Assembly (NCBI GenBank): GCA_964019695.1
Contig: OZ026524.1
Location: 26,576,164 to 26,640,163, forward strand
DNA from: Loripinus fragilis
Lineage: Eukaryota > Mollusca > Bivalvia > Lucinida > Lucinidae
Reading direction: 5' to 3'
Length of the DNA: 64,000 nucleotides
Part shown: positions 1 through 11,214 of the stretch, in pieces
How the letters are laid out: each line of letters opens with the position of its first letter
Position numbering within the stretch: position 1 is the stretch's first letter
Made by a program: the position numbers and the translations under genes
Notes under the pieces: generated by a model
Seen by the model: the letters and a program-made list of their open reading frames with translations, nothing else
Told to the model about the DNA's origin: nothing
Database searches by the model: none

Positions 1-339
1 GTGTAGCATAGAAATACCATCTAAATATTTTAAGAAATTGAACTAATAGCTAGCCGTTTAGAAAATAGGCACATGGGGACGTTGGCTCAATCTAGTGTTC
101 TCAAAGGTGCTCAAAAGATATAGGGGAGGGTAAATGTGGTATATTTGTGTCAAAATAAATGTTTAAGGGGCACTTGTTTCAATTTCATTGTGAAAACCCT
201 TCCCTAGAGAAATGACTCATACTGTTACATCTTATCAAGTGAAACCTTATTGACCAATTAAGCCCCATAATGTTTACAACCCACCATTTAAAAAATAGGG
301 GTTGTCTCAATGGTACCCAAAGAAATGCTAAAAAATCAG

Positions 340-1100
340 TACCTCTGTCAGATTTCGTGTAATTCTGAATAGTACGAATAAGATTGACTTTACCATATAC
401 TGGTAATTGTACCTATTTGTGTATTGGTGAGTTAAGAAGAGGCCAAAAAAATCTTTTAAAAACTTAAAAAGGGATCATCTTAAAAAAGGATTTTAATCAT
501 GAAAGATTAAAAAAATGTACTAATATCGATATCTGAGTTTCAAAATTCTGAATAGTACATATAAGATTAATTTAACCAATAACTGTAATTGTATCATTAC
601 TGTGTTGGTGAGTTTAAAAGGGGCCAAAAATGTATAAAAATATAAAGGCGTCATCTCAAAAAGGATTTATAATTATGAAATCAATGTTATGAAAATTTTG
701 TACTAAAATCGATATCTGATGAAAGGGGTCTTTTGTGAAAAGCTTTAGAATAATAGAAAACAAGTAAATTTGACATAAAAGATGAAATGAAAGAACACTT
801 TCCATAGAGAAATTGTTGACTTCAGTTCTTTTTTGTAGATAGTCATCTTCTGGGAAAATAGCGAATTAAAACCAAAAACAAATTACAAAGAGGTCGTCCC
901 AAAAATTATTTTTAATTATTTTAACAATCTGTACTCAAATCGATATCTTTTAAAAGTAGCTATTTCTGGAAAGCTTTAGGATAATAGAAAACAAGCAAAG
1001 TTTGGCACGAAAGATAAAATGCAAGGAAATATGCAATAGAGAAATGATAGACTTTCAGTTCTATTTTGAAGATCTTCATCTTCTGGGAAAATAGCGAATA
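340..1100 (+). repeat. Diverged AT-rich repeat modules around ATCGATATC
   Basis: Two pairs of diverged direct repeats lie head to tail. Positions 361-540 resemble 545-720: both have AATTCTGAATAGTAC, then TTGGTGAGTT, then GGCCAAAAA, and both end at ATCGATATCTGA. Positions 708-866 resemble 939-1099: both begin ATCGATATC, share AAGCTTTAG and AATAGAAAACAAG, and end TTCTGGGAAAATAGCGAAT. ATCGATATC therefore recurs at about 525, 708 and 939. No reading frame is kept open. The flanks 1-339 and 1101-1570 are AT-rich and I see nothing else there. Confidence 0.6.
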
Positions 1101-1639
1101 CAAATTTCAAGTCACCATAGTATAAGAATGTGGGGGGTTGTTTCAAAGGTTACAGTTTAGTTTATAATTGTTTTTTAAAAGATTCGGTATACTGAAGAGT
1201 AACACAGTGTATGACCATTTTAGTAATCTAAATTCAACTAGATGGTCACAATCAATCAATTCTATCTAAAAAATCAATTGAGATTTAAAGGGTGGTCTCA
1301 AGATTTTTTCTTCTTCTCTTTCTTCAATCTTCATTACAGCAAAACAGAGGATAATTTCATCAAAAATGGAATTTAAAAAATCTGTTATAGAGAAATAGAT
1401 GAATTTTAGTTACAAAATGTATAGTTATACACATTATTAAAATATGAAAAAAAAAATAAAAGTCACCACATTATATTACAGAAGGGCCCTTTGCCTTGGT
1501 CACTAACCTAAGAATGACTGTTTATATGGACAGGGGAAAGCAAGCACCTCCCCAAATCCAGCTATTATGCAGATAAAAGTAACAGAATAACAAGAATGCA
1601 GTCGATGGTAGACCGTCGCAAATATCCGCTTTTCAAATT

Positions 1640-2645
1640 TGACCTTGACCTTGGGGTCACAAAATGTTGCCGAGTACCTCCACATCATGTGACCAATGGA
1701 CCTGGGAAGTTTGAAGTGGCTACACCAAATGGTTTAAGAAATACTTTTAAAAGTAAATACATTACCTGCAAAGTTTTAAGTTTTAATGACCTAAGGTTGA
1801 GGAAGAAAATACATTATTTGATCTCTGACCCTGACCTCTGGTTCAAGGCCACATGAAATGTTGACCAGTACCCTTTACATCATGTGACCTATGCAGCTGC
1901 AAAGTTTGAAGCTGCTACCTCTAACGGTTTAGGAGAAGAGGCATTTACAAGTTAAAACATTATTTGACCTTGACCTTTGGCACAAGGTCACACAAAATTT
2001 TACCCAGTGCCCTCTAAATCATGTGATCTATTCAGGTGCAAAGATTGAACTTGCTACGTCTAACGGTATAAAAAAGGAGATGCATTTACACAAAAAAATC
2101 ATTATTTGACTGTTGACCTTTACTTCTGGGTCAAGGTTACACGAAATGTTGCCCAGTACCCTCATCTTTATGTGACCTAACCAGGAACACAGTTTGAAGC
2201 TGTTACGTCTAACGGTTAAGGAGAAAATGAATTTACAAGAAAATACACACTTTGATCTTTGACCTTGACCTAGGGTCAAGGTCACACAAAACTTTGTCCA
2301 GTACCCTCTACTTTATGTGATCCAATCAGGTACAAAGTGTGAAGGTCCTACGCCTAACGGTTTAGGAGGAGATGCATTTACAAGAAAATACATTATTTGA
2401 CCTTTGACCTTGACCTAAGGGTCAAGGTCACACAAAATGTTGCCCAGTACTCTTTACCTTATGTGACCTAACCAGGTTCAAAGTTTGAAGTTGCTACGTC
2501 TAACAATTTAGGAGGAGATGCATTTACAAGAAAATACATTATTTGACCTTTGACCTTGAAATATTGCCTCATGAAACCTATCTAGGTACAAAGTTTGAAG
2601 CTGCTAGGTCTAACGGCTTAGGAGAAGATACATTTACAAGAAACG
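1640..2645 (+). repeat. Tandem array, ~145-bp unit rich in TGACCT half-sites
   Basis: About six to seven head-to-tail copies. The landmark CATTATTTGA recurs near 1811, 1959, 2100, 2247, 2391 and 2537, so the period is about 141-147 bp. Each unit also has AAGTTTGAAG, a CTACGTCTAACGG block, GATGCATTTACAAG and CCCAGTACC. The best units hold clustered TGACCT/AGGTCA hexamers. The first copy (about 1640-1800) is longer and more diverged, and the last breaks off into a GACA-type tract. Short open frames across the array are by-products of the repeat. Confidence 0.85.
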
Positions 2646-2649
2646 TGAC

Positions 2650-2722
2650 GGGAGCACGCACACACAGACGGACGGACAGACTGACAGACAGACGGACGGA
2701 CAGACGGACGACGGACCGACTT
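2650..2722 (+). repeat. GACA/GACG simple repeat closing the 145-bp array
   Basis: An imperfect run of GACG, GACA and GACT tetramers directly follows the last 145-bp unit. Similar GACA/GTCT tracts recur at about 11.64, 11.98, 12.42 and 27.94 kb. From 2723 to 3107 there is only AT-rich sequence; the short segment 3015-3041 (GACACTTTGATGC...) resembles 36172-36199. Confidence 0.8.
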
Positions 2723-3107
2723 TGGTACGAAATTAATATACACTTTTTTCTAAAGAAAAAAAGCGGGTATAATGAACGAACCTCGATGAAATTTGTGATT
2801 TATACCAAGAATGAATCAAATCTGATCAAAAACCAAAGGGATAAAGTTACTGACTCACAGACAAACAGATGAACATACAAACGAATGACCCTGGTGGTCT
2901 TTTTTGATAGGTCTGCATAATTTGAACAATCTTGGTAGAGGATCACTGAAGGATCATATGTGCTGATTTTTTCTTCAAATCCAACAAAAGATTGGGCCTG
3001 ACCTGGATCTGTTTGACACTTTGATGCTATTCCTGAAAGAAATGTTAGAGTGGATGTTTCTGTTATAACTTGCTTCATGGTTACAGAGATTCTATATTTA
3101 AGATATA

Positions 3108-3560
3108 GATCAGCTCTAGCAGTGAATTGTTGTATAATAATTCACTGTTTGGAGGTCAGTTGTAAAGAAGATCAAATCACGAGCGCGCAGCGCGGGTGAT
3201 TTATCTTCGTACAACTGACCGAAAAACAGTGAAATATTACTCAACAATTCACGCATTATAGCTGATCTATTTCGATTCTAACACAAAATAAACGACGAAA
3301 CCCCATTTGAAGTCTTCAGCTTCTTCCATCTCTCCGCCATTGCACTGAAGAACTCCCGCCAATACTTAGACTACATCGCATACGTTTACATGTATTTGTA
3401 AGGTATTTTAAGTGTAAAACGACGTTACACCGTCTAACGTCATGAATGACGTCATTTTCCATTTACAAATGACGTCAGCTAGCACGCACTTTCTTCGCGA
3501 TTTCTAAACTGTGAATTATTGTTTATATCACACTTTTTTAGCATTGGCTCTATAGGCGAG
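3108..3560 (+). mobile_element. Repeat family B, copy 1 (160-bp palindrome plus tail)
   Basis: The first 160 bp (3108-3267) form one long imperfect palindrome. It begins GATCAGCT and ends AGCTGATC, with nested arms TGAATTGTTG/CAACAATTCA, GGTCAGTTGT/ACAACTGACC and AAATCAC/GTGATTT around a GC-rich centre. The following ~290 bp recur after the second palindrome at 10638-10797, and in part at 36905-37130. The tail has two perfect CRE-like TGACGTCA sites near 3446 and 3470. There is no coding capacity. This is probably a non-autonomous foldback element; I could not assign a superfamily. Confidence 0.7.
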
Positions 3561-3785
3561 GTGTGTTAGAATAATGCTTTATCATATTAACAGTTTTATC
3601 AGGATAGCAACAGATGAGAGGCTTCTAAACATTTCAACAGGTGACAAAACAGACGACATTTATTGCGTTCAATCAATTGCTGCTTTTAGGGTTAAGAAAC
3701 TGTTAAGTCAACGTCATTAAAACACATGTTCTGCCCTGTTCTATTGAGAATGTACTTTTCACCCCCCCCCTCCCCCGACACCTTA

Positions 3786-3979
3786 CCCTTAAAGCGCCAA
3801 TCACGACTGCAGCAAACGACAAACTCTCTCTTAATTTGCGAAAAACGTCATGATATTTCACGAGAATCGTCTGCCAGCAGACGATTCTCATGAAATATAA
3901 TGCCTTTATTCTTATTTTTGAAAAAGCTGCAACATTTTAAATTGTCGTCTGCTACAAATTGTAGATGGAGCTTTATGGG
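3786..3979. mobile_element. piggyBac-like MITE, copy 1 (degenerate)
   Basis: The left end reads CCCTTAAAGCGCC and the right end GGAGCTTTATGGG, followed by TTAA (the left flank is CTTA). Ends in CCC..GGG at TTAA are the signature of piggyBac-type elements. The same family is much clearer at 30211-30463. Inside is a near-perfect hairpin at 3853-3898, with arms GAGAATCGTCTGC and GCAGACGATTCTC, and a further GTCGTCTGCTAC near the right end. There is no ORF. Confidence 0.55.
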
Positions 3980-5070
3980 TTAAAATTGATCGTCTTGTCA
4001 TTTCTTGCGTGATTATTTGAATGCTTCTTCTGTCTTGGAGTACAAAGCTATTACTTGAAATCAGAATTTATGGATAACGCCTAACCTTCAGAAAACGGTT
4101 TCATGTCTCATCTCAGAGAAAGGTACGTAGAGACAAAGCATATACAGTAAAACCTCGAACATTCAAACTTCGATTTTTCAAAATACTCGCTAGTTCGAAA
4201 TAAAATTAGGACACGTACATGGCCTATTCATCATCTATTTTAATAACCGTCTATAATAACATATGTTTTGGATGACAAAGAGAATCGCACCAAAAATATG
4301 TTTATTTGGAAAAAGCTGTTAACGTCTTTATCGTCCTAAATAGGTGACCAAATGAAAATACACTGCATATCTTTTACAATTTAAAATGCATTTCGCAGAT
4401 ATCCAGATAGCGGTAATATGTGTAAACAGGCATCGCAAGTAGACGTTGCTAGTATTACATATGGCGTCACACGCTACGATTGGTTGAAACAGAAAACTGG
4501 TTATCCACTCTTCAAGCTCATCCGCTATGTATAGTTTAAATTTGCGTTTAAAAGTTGTGACTGGCTGACATATTTAAAATTTTTAAATACAAAATACTTT
4601 GTATAAATATCTTATCCACGCCAAAGAATACGACCTCACGTCAGTTATAAAACATTTCCGGCAAAACTTTAAGAAAATTCATGAATCTAATTAATATGAA
4701 AACCAAAATCATTGCTTGAAAATTTGCAGTGCGGCACTTCCCGTGTATGCACGTTGCTATGATGACTGTTACTTTTGTATGAACATCCAAATCTATTAGA
4801 TGTATTACTTGTAGGTGCTCAAGTTATGAATGTTTCAGATGTGAAGTTATCGTAACAATACGATAATGCATGAAAGAGATATTCAATTTGTAGACGAATT
4901 TCTGGATACCCCCTCGTACTGAGTAGTTTCGATCGTGAGCCAGGGTCACCAAGTAACCTATATTCCAATAATAGGTAATATAAGTCACTGGGTCACCATA
5001 GTCGAACTATTTTAATAGTGTGATCAAATTGCATCTAGATGTTTCAGCCACATTCGTATTTGTTACCAAC
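3980..5070. other. No gene seen; possible pogo-like terminus
   Basis: AT-rich noncoding sequence. Near 4146 the string ACAGTAAAACCTCGAAC followed by TTCGAA-type sequence recalls pogo/Tigger terminal repeats, but I found no inverted mate. Near 4930-5040 there is a weak palindrome around GGGTCACC/GGTGACCC-like words. Nothing else can be supported. Confidence 0.4.
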
Positions 5071-5373
5071 GGAAGCCTATATGTGACATTGTGTTTTGTG
5101 TTTATGCCGTTTTGATTTCGGTGTTTTAACTTTTTACTTTCGTATTTTGAATTTCTTGTTATGTGTTCTGTGTACGATGTTCTTCATTTTAAACGGCGCA
5201 ATTCACGAGGTAGGGACAAGATATAGACGAAAAGATGGACGAAAAACGAAGCTGTAAGTATTTTAATGCATGCATTGTACATGTAATGTTAGTGGGGTAT
5301 TTAACATTTGAAAAACATGCAGCCGGTAACTATCACAAAGTAAAAAATATACAGGTCATGCTACAAAGTGGGT

Positions 5374-5375
5374 TC

Positions 5376-5431
<56 letters not shown>
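5374..5431 (+). repeat. (CT)n microsatellite inside family E
   Basis: Nearly pure CT dinucleotides that begin right after GGGTTCT of the family E backbone. In copy 3 the same backbone position carries a (TG/CA)n tract; copy 2 has none. Confidence 0.95.
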
Positions 5432-5433
<2 letters not shown>

Positions 5434-5646
5434 AAAGCATTCAAATAGACCCAGGACAATTCAATACGACACAATTTGGTCCCTTATAATAGTTTGACCA
5501 ATTTCAATTGTTACGGAAATTTATTCTAAGATTTTTTTGTAGGTTGATGATGTGCACTCGAAAATTAGACGACATGAAAGGCAAAACGTATCTATCTATC
5601 TATCTATCTATATATCTATATATCTATTTACCTACATGTATATTTA

Positions 5647-5842
5647 GGGAGTGCAGTGGCTCAGTGGTAGAGTACTTGACTCAAGACCGAGAGGCCGCAG
5701 GTTCGAGCCTCACCGGCGTCACTGCGTTGTGGTCCTTGAGCAAGACACATTTATCCTAGCTTAGTACTGGTTCAGCCAGGGAATACCCGTCCCTGTTTAA
5801 CTGAAAGATTGTTGATGGGACGTAAAGAGTCAAAACAATCAA
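5647..5842 (+). mobile_element. tRNA-derived SINE with 13-bp target duplication
   Basis: A 196-bp SINE. Its head is tRNA-like: an A box TGGCTCAGTGG (5657-5667) and a B box GGTTCGAGCCT (5700-5710), the internal RNA polymerase III promoter. The tail contains GAGCAAGACACATTTATCC, a TAGTACTGGTTCA segment and GGGACGTAAAGAGTC. It is flanked by a perfect 13-bp direct repeat ACATGTATATTTA (5634-5646 and 5843-5855), which shows insertion by retrotransposition into the TATC/TATA microsatellite of family E. Other copies or pieces lie at 20783, 24715, 38816, 41104, 44896 and 60408. Confidence 0.92.
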
Positions 5843-5915
5843 ACATGTATATTTACTGTATATATCTATCTATCTATCCATATATTAATCTATCTATCTA
5901 TGAGTGTATCTGTCT

Positions 5916-6785
5916 TTCTGGAAATAACTAAATTGTACTCAATCACTGTTTGTGCGCGCAGTGTGTCCTACTGGAGATCTTTGGTTTTACCATAAAAATG
6001 CAAGAATTGTACCTAATAGACCTTAAAATTTGGTAGTTTCACTGATATCAAATCAGTTGTTCTTTAAAAAAACTTTAATAGTTGTTTAAATGCATGTATA
6101 TTATGTGAAAACAGTCAGCAAAACACAACGCAGAAAAGCTTATATTTGTGCATCCGAAGATGTTTTACTGGTAATAATTAATAATATTCATAATTTATCT
6201 TTTTATTTTCAGGTAAATGATGTCTCTGCAAGATTAATGTGGTCATTTTAATACACAGTGTTGAGTTGTTAATTGTGTTCCATCATACTTACCTCAAAAG
6301 AAAGGCCAATCTAGAGTACAATTAATTCTTGTATATTTTGACTAATGATAAAGTTTGTGTATCATTGATTTACATTATGTGGAAGACAATTAATATGCAT
6401 CCTAAACACACACAAAAACAACTACAGAAAACAAAATCACGACAGCGATTTCAGCATTCAGAACCCATCTCATATTTAGATATTTTGAACTATTCTAGAT
6501 AGCACCAGATGATCTACGTTATGACCTAGGAACAAAGAATTGTGCTTCTGCAGCCCTTTTTAGACACACAGCTGCAGACTGAGTTGTTGGATTTACATCT
6601 TCATGTTCGGAAACTGTGATTCCAATCAGCAATAGAGACACGGCGGGAAACGCTGAGGCGCCATTTATTACAATGCTTGGTACGCGCGTTTTAAAGACCT
6701 GAGAGATGCAGGATAATTTCAAGACACTAACCCCATTTTATGTTGAATGTGTCAGACTCTGTTTTATTGATCTCATTAAGCAGAA
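5916..6785. other. No gene seen
   Basis: AT-rich sequence without a convincing ORF, repeat or RNA gene. A polypyrimidine-AG word (TTTTATTTTCAG, about 6201-6212) looks like a 3' splice site, but no open exon with a donor follows. Confidence 0.5.
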
Positions 6786-7045
6786 CTAGATATAGAAGCG
6801 TCCACAACAGATGAGTATGACCAAGAAATGCCACAAGCATAGACCACATACTAACACATGACACCAAAGAACACTGACAGCCACACGACAACATAATTAT
6901 AGTAAAGCAACCAACAACAAACTGGAAAGGCCAATGAGGAGTAAACTATAAAACAAAAACCAAACACAATGGGAACCACAGCAAACAATGAATCATCAAA
7001 ACAGAATCACCACCTCAGAACGGACAGCAGCCAAGGCCACTGGGG
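6786..7045 (-). mobile_element. RT-element 3' tail fragment (minus)
   Basis: Read on the minus strand it carries landmarks of the tail seen intact near 30.5 kb and at 60.85-61.2 kb: CCGTTCTGAGGTGGTGATTCTG, a TTGATTCATTG-like word, GTTGGTTGCTTTACT and GGCATTTCTTGGTCATACTCA. It is diverged and noncoding. It abuts a plus-oriented fragment of the same tail at 7079, so the two are opposed. Confidence 0.6.
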
Positions 7046-7078
7046 GTGGAAACATCTATGTGTCGTCTTCAGTGGATC

Positions 7079-7650
7079 TTTTATGTTTTTTCTGTATTTT
7101 GTTTGCTAAGTCTTTGTGCGCGTCTGTTTATATGTGCCTTGTGGTCACATGCTGGGAAAGGACTGACCTTTTTGCTCTCGTTTGTGGTATCTAACTGTGA
7201 GTTTGTCACTTTCCCATTGGTATTCTGGGTCAGGTGTGGTACTTAATTGTATCGATTCACGATCTTTGCACCGTTACTTACTTTGATCCACATCTGAACT
7301 AAGGGTGTGGTTGGTGCCGTCAAACTGGTTTAAGCCCTGGAGTAAAATATTTTACTGACCTTTCCCAGGCGATATTTCTTCTGTGGATCATTTGTGTTAT
7401 TTATGTCTTGTGTTTGTCATGCTTTCGCGTCTGTTTATTGCTGCTGTGTGGTCACCTGCTGGGAAAGGGCTGATCTCTTGGCTCTTGTTTGTGATGTTTA
7501 ATTGTGTTTTTATCACTTTCCCATGAGGTATCCTGGGTAAGGTGTGGTACTTGATTGTATCTTTTCCTAATAGTTGCCGTCTTTCTAACTTAGATATATA
7601 TTTACTGGCCAAATATGAGCCCCAGTTGCCGCCTTTGTTAAAACACAAAG
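7079..7650 (+). mobile_element. RT-element tail, two tandem modules
   Basis: Two copies, about 300 bp apart, of a module reading GTGGTCAC, TGCTGGGAAAGG, GGCTCT, GTCACTTTCCCAT, GGTGTGGTACTT and ATTGTATC. Between them lies a GATCCACATCTGAACTAAGG, GGTTTAAGCCC, TTACTGACCTTTCC, TTTGTGGATC linker. The same modules occur at 8255-8620 (+), about 8985-9330 (+, strongly diverged) and 44330-44600 (-). They are noncoding; short open frames on both strands are incidental. Confidence 0.75.
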
Positions 7651-8254
7651 AGTGTTTAGCTCACATGGAGGCATCTTAGCTTGTGTAAAACTGGAATCTC
7701 CATTCAATAAGAGCGCAGAGAAAATGTTGATTTACATGAAGGATAGCCTGATATACTATACTCAATGGTCACATTGAGTTTGAAACACTGCTAGATCAAG
7801 AAGATGTACCAACATGTAAAGAAATGTATAGTAAGAAGACGTTTTTAAATGAATTTTTAATATTGAGCCATATAAAACCCAAGAAATGATTTCGAAACGT
7901 CAATGAATTTGTTCATTGGACTTAGAACTACAGAAAAGCACTCTGACACACTCATTTTGTTTTGCTTTATATACATGTACCAGTGAACATAAGTTCTATT
8001 AACTATTTTCATCTGCAGTAGATTTGCTTAATATGATGACAGAGGTGGTAGAAAATTAAGAGGTTTGCTTTGACGTTTCCAAATTGAAGACTTATCTATA
8101 AATGAGAGGGTTTGGGCATGATGCTGTGTTTGCTGTCAGGCCCACCAGGGTTTAACTGCTTGATTTCTTTTGCTACGAAATTCAGTTGTATATACTGTGG
8201 TCTATCTTTGTTTTATAACCTTTTTATATCTTGATTTATATGTACTTGGAGACG
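7651..8254. other. No gene seen
   Basis: Sequence between two blocks of RT-element tail. It has no open frame of note, no TIR pair and no tandem structure that I could find. Confidence 0.45.
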
Positions 8255-8620
8255 ATTCATGGATAAGTAAGGTATCTTTCATGCGTAACCAAACTTATAT
8301 GTGTCTTGATCCACATTAGAATTAAGGATGAGGCTGGTACCCTGAAACTAGTTTAAGCCCTCCAGTAATTTTCTTACTGACCATTCCAAGGTGGTATTTC
8401 TTTTGTGGATCTTTTTTTTTATGTCTTTGTCTTTGCTATATTGTCTTGTCTGTGTCATGCAGCCTTGTGGTCACCTGCTAGGAAATAGCTTACTTCTTGG
8501 CTCTCCTGTATCTAATGTTATAGTGTATTTGTCACTTTCCAATTAGGTATCCTGGGTCCGGTGTGGTACTTGATTGTATCGATTCCAGAACTTTGACTCC
8601 TTCCCTACTTTGCATTGCAT
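8255..8620 (+). mobile_element. RT-element tail module (plus)
   Basis: Contains GATCCACATTAGAATTAAGG, GCTGGTACC, AGTTTAAGCCC, TTACTGACCATTCCAAGG, TTGTGGATC, then GTGGTCACCTGCTAGGAAA, CTTGGCTCT, GTCACTTTCC, GTATCCTGGGTCCGGTGTGG and ATTGTATCGATTCC. The order is the same as in the 7.1-7.6 kb modules. Confidence 0.75.
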
Positions 8621-8984
8621 ACACATGCCAGACACATAACACTTTGAAGCTTTCACATCATCCATAGAAGAGCAACGAAATGTAATCCTAAATAATTTTA
8701 TTTTTAAAACCTTGTATTTGCTTAACATATGAAATTAGCAATAGTTGTCGCACTTATTAACCATAACACGTACTCTGTTTCTTGGCTCACAAGGATTCAA
8801 CTTTTGGCTTTCACTTCCTCCAGTGTTACAGTAGCGATGTGAAATGTCAAAGTAAGCGTTGTTTCTGTTAAATCTTTATATCCTTGAACCACCCTGGTTT
8901 TATCTATGATTCCTTTGTTGCCTGTGTTGATTTATTGATGAGTTGGAAACCTCCACAGGGGCCATTCAAATACGTGTTTAAAAA

Positions 8985-9330
8985 TCACATCGAAAGTGAG
9001 GATTAGGACTGAACCCTCGTAAAGTTAACTTAAATCCACTAGTAACGCATTACTGACAATTCCAAGTTGATGCTTTGTTGTGGTTACTTGCTGTTCTCTG
9101 TTATCATTAAATTGTCCTATTTAAGCTGCAATTTTTATCCAGTTACATTCGAATTCAGAATTACCACCTGTTTGGAAAAGAGCTGCTTACTCGGTTCATT
9201 ATATGTCATTTGTTTACTCCCATCAATCTCGTTGTGACTCTTTAACCTTGTGGTTTTATGGGCAAGGTTTAGAATCTAATTGTATCCATTCCTGACATTG
9301 CTTTGCTTAATTTCCAAGTAAATAAATATT
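8985..9330 (+). mobile_element. Strongly diverged RT-element tail module
   Basis: Same order of landmarks but many substitutions: AGTAACGCATTACTGACAAT, TTCCAAGTTGATGCTTTG, ACCTGTTTGGAAAAGAGCTG, a GTGACTCTTTAACC word in place of the usual GTCACTTTCCC, GGGCAAGGTTTAGAATC and TAATTGTATCCATTCCTGAC. It looks like an old copy. Confidence is limited by the divergence. Confidence 0.5.
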
Positions 9331-9552
9331 TGTTTTTTTCTAGATGTATGAAATCTTCATTCTGAATTAGGTTAATACAGATTTCTTCAATGTTCAATCT
9401 ACATTACTTGAAATTTTGATGAGATGAACGAGTGATTTTAATTTAAATTAAGAGAAACATAGATAGATTGGCAGAAATGTTTTTGCATTCTGACTTTGAC
9501 GAGATGTACTTTAGCTACACAGCCAAAACAAAGTAATTAGCATACATGAAAC

Positions 9553-9571
9553 GGGGGGGGGGGGGGGGGGG
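9553..9571 (+). repeat. G19 homopolymer
   Basis: An uninterrupted run of 19 G after ATGAAAC. It can in principle form G-quadruplexes. In assemblies the exact length of such runs is unreliable. Confidence 0.9.
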
Positions 9572-9599
9572 TGTTTTGACAAAGAACAAGAATTTCACA

Positions 9600-10637
9600 G
9601 ATTGGTGGTGCATCTGCTGGGCGAAGAGAGACAAAGTCATTGGGCCTTTATTAATAAAGCATAATATATAGGTCATGGGTCAAGGAGTTTACCAATTAGA
9701 ACTTGGTTTCAGTTTAGGTCAATGTCTCCAAACCAACACAGGATTTTGAGATATGCGCACGCTTTGGTGATTGTAGACACAATATTTAACGAGATCTTGG
9801 AGGTGGACAATGAAATGGCAATGTCAATGGAGCTTGAAATTTAAGTCGAAATCATCTGGTTAAGATGCGTGCTGCCTCAAGATGTTGAGAGCATGCCTTA
9901 TGCCTTATAAATGTTTGATAGTGTTAGGCATGTTGGTTGATGAGAGCACAAGGGTTGACATACAAATATAAAAATACCAGCCATTGGAGCTTGTAAAATA
10001 TAGGTCAAGGTCACTGGTTTAATGTGCTAGCCAGTTCAGCATGACGAGCAGATACTTTACGGAAGTTTGATGATGATGTGCATTAAAATAAAAATCACAT
10101 TTGATGCTCTTTTATTAAGATAAACTTTTTTTACTTTTTGCCTTAGGAATTCTTCTTTACAAGTTACTCGTTAGTGCCAGGTTTCGTTAGTCGTTCAGTG
10201 TACCTGCATTAATTTTTTTTCATTCTTGTAAAGTAAAAGTAAATTGTGTAAATTGTGACCAGTACTTTTCACGCCAAATGTGAGAAGTTGCCTTGTATAA
10301 TATTTGACATATGCGCCTCATCATGAGAAAACCTTCCTATGCGGATTTCTAACAGGTCCAACACAAACTTGGCTGTGTAGCTTTAGATAAATAAACGTTT
10401 ATATAGAAAAATGAACAGATCAAAGAGAAGTCCAATTCAAATTGAATTGCCTTTTTACACACACAGAAAACAAAGGCGCAGATCAGCTGTGCATCCACTG
10501 GGAACTGATAAAGCATTGAACAGTGACAATTAGCCTTATCGCTGGACATCTCGTTTTCGAATTTCGAATTTTCTAACTTTCTATTTTGGACTTGAATTGA
10601 CCTTCTAAGCTACAAAAGCTTGGTATAATGAAGAAAA
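9600..10637. other. No gene seen; diverged GGTCAAGG-type repeat
   Basis: Positions 9655-10030 contain recurring words (CAATGTCAATGGAGCTTG, TAGGTCAAGGTCACTGGTTT, GCATGCCTTATG) that resemble a diverged repeat of about 200 bp. A related GTCAAGGTCATAG word occurs near 22.29 kb. The rest to 10637 has no convincing ORF or structure. Confidence 0.4.
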
Positions 10638-11090
10638 GATCAGCTCTAGCAGTGAAATGTTGAGTATTAATTCACCGTTTGGAGGTCAGTAGTAATGAAG
10701 ATCAAATCATGAGCACATAGCACGAGTGATTTTTCTTCCTACAATTGACCGACAAACATTAAATTATTATGCAGCAATTCACGCAATAGAGCTGATCTAT
10801 TTTGATTTTAATAAACAATAAACGACGAAAACACATTTGAAGTCTTCAGCCTCTTCCAACTTTCCACCATTGCACTGAGGAAATCCCGCCAATAGTTGGA
10901 TTGTGTCACATATATTTACATGTATGAGTTACGTCTTTCCAGCGTAAAAACGACGTTACACCATCTAACGCCATGACTGACGTCATTTTGCAGTAACAAA
11001 TGACGACAGCTAGCGCGCGTCTTCCTCGTTCTTTCAAAGCTGTTAATTATTGTTTGATATATCACGTTTTAGGCGAGGTGTGTAAGGGTC
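10638..11090 (+). mobile_element. Repeat family B, copy 2
   Basis: The same 160-bp palindrome (10638-10797), from GATCAGCT to AGCTGATC, is followed by the same ~290-bp tail as copy 1, including TTGAAGTCTTCAGC, CATTGCACTGA, AACGACGTTACACC, one perfect TGACGTCA and GCTAGCGCGCG. The palindrome arms are more diverged than in copy 1. It is noncoding. Confidence 0.7.
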
Positions 11091-11214
11091 TTGAAATAAG
11101 ATATTAAACTTTAAAAAATGTGTTGACCAGCATGTTAGGACACATCTAATCAGTGCCTTTTTGTTCTCACATTTCAAAATGCAGGTTTTCTTACGACGTG
11201 GCTCATATATAAAT

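Larger units (their letters stand above)
5080..5915 (+). repeat. Repeat family E, copy 1, interrupted by a SINE
   Basis: Shares a backbone with 11215-11605 (+) and 12755-13310 (-): GACATTGTGTTTTGTG, then TTTAAACGGCGCAATTCA, AAGTATTTTAATGCA, GGGTTCT plus a microsatellite, AATTGTTACGGAAATTTATTCT, a TTTTTTGTAGG acceptor-like word, and AGGCAAAACGTATC plus a TATC microsatellite. The sequence GCTGTAAGTATTTT looks like a 5' splice site and the TTTTTTGTAG word like a 3' splice site. Both are roughly kept in the other copies, so the family may derive from an intron-bearing segment. That is speculative. Confidence 0.7.

Noticed and set aside
4146..4205. pogo/Tigger-type transposon end
   Set aside because: Only one terminus-like string was found, with no inverted mate or TA pair.
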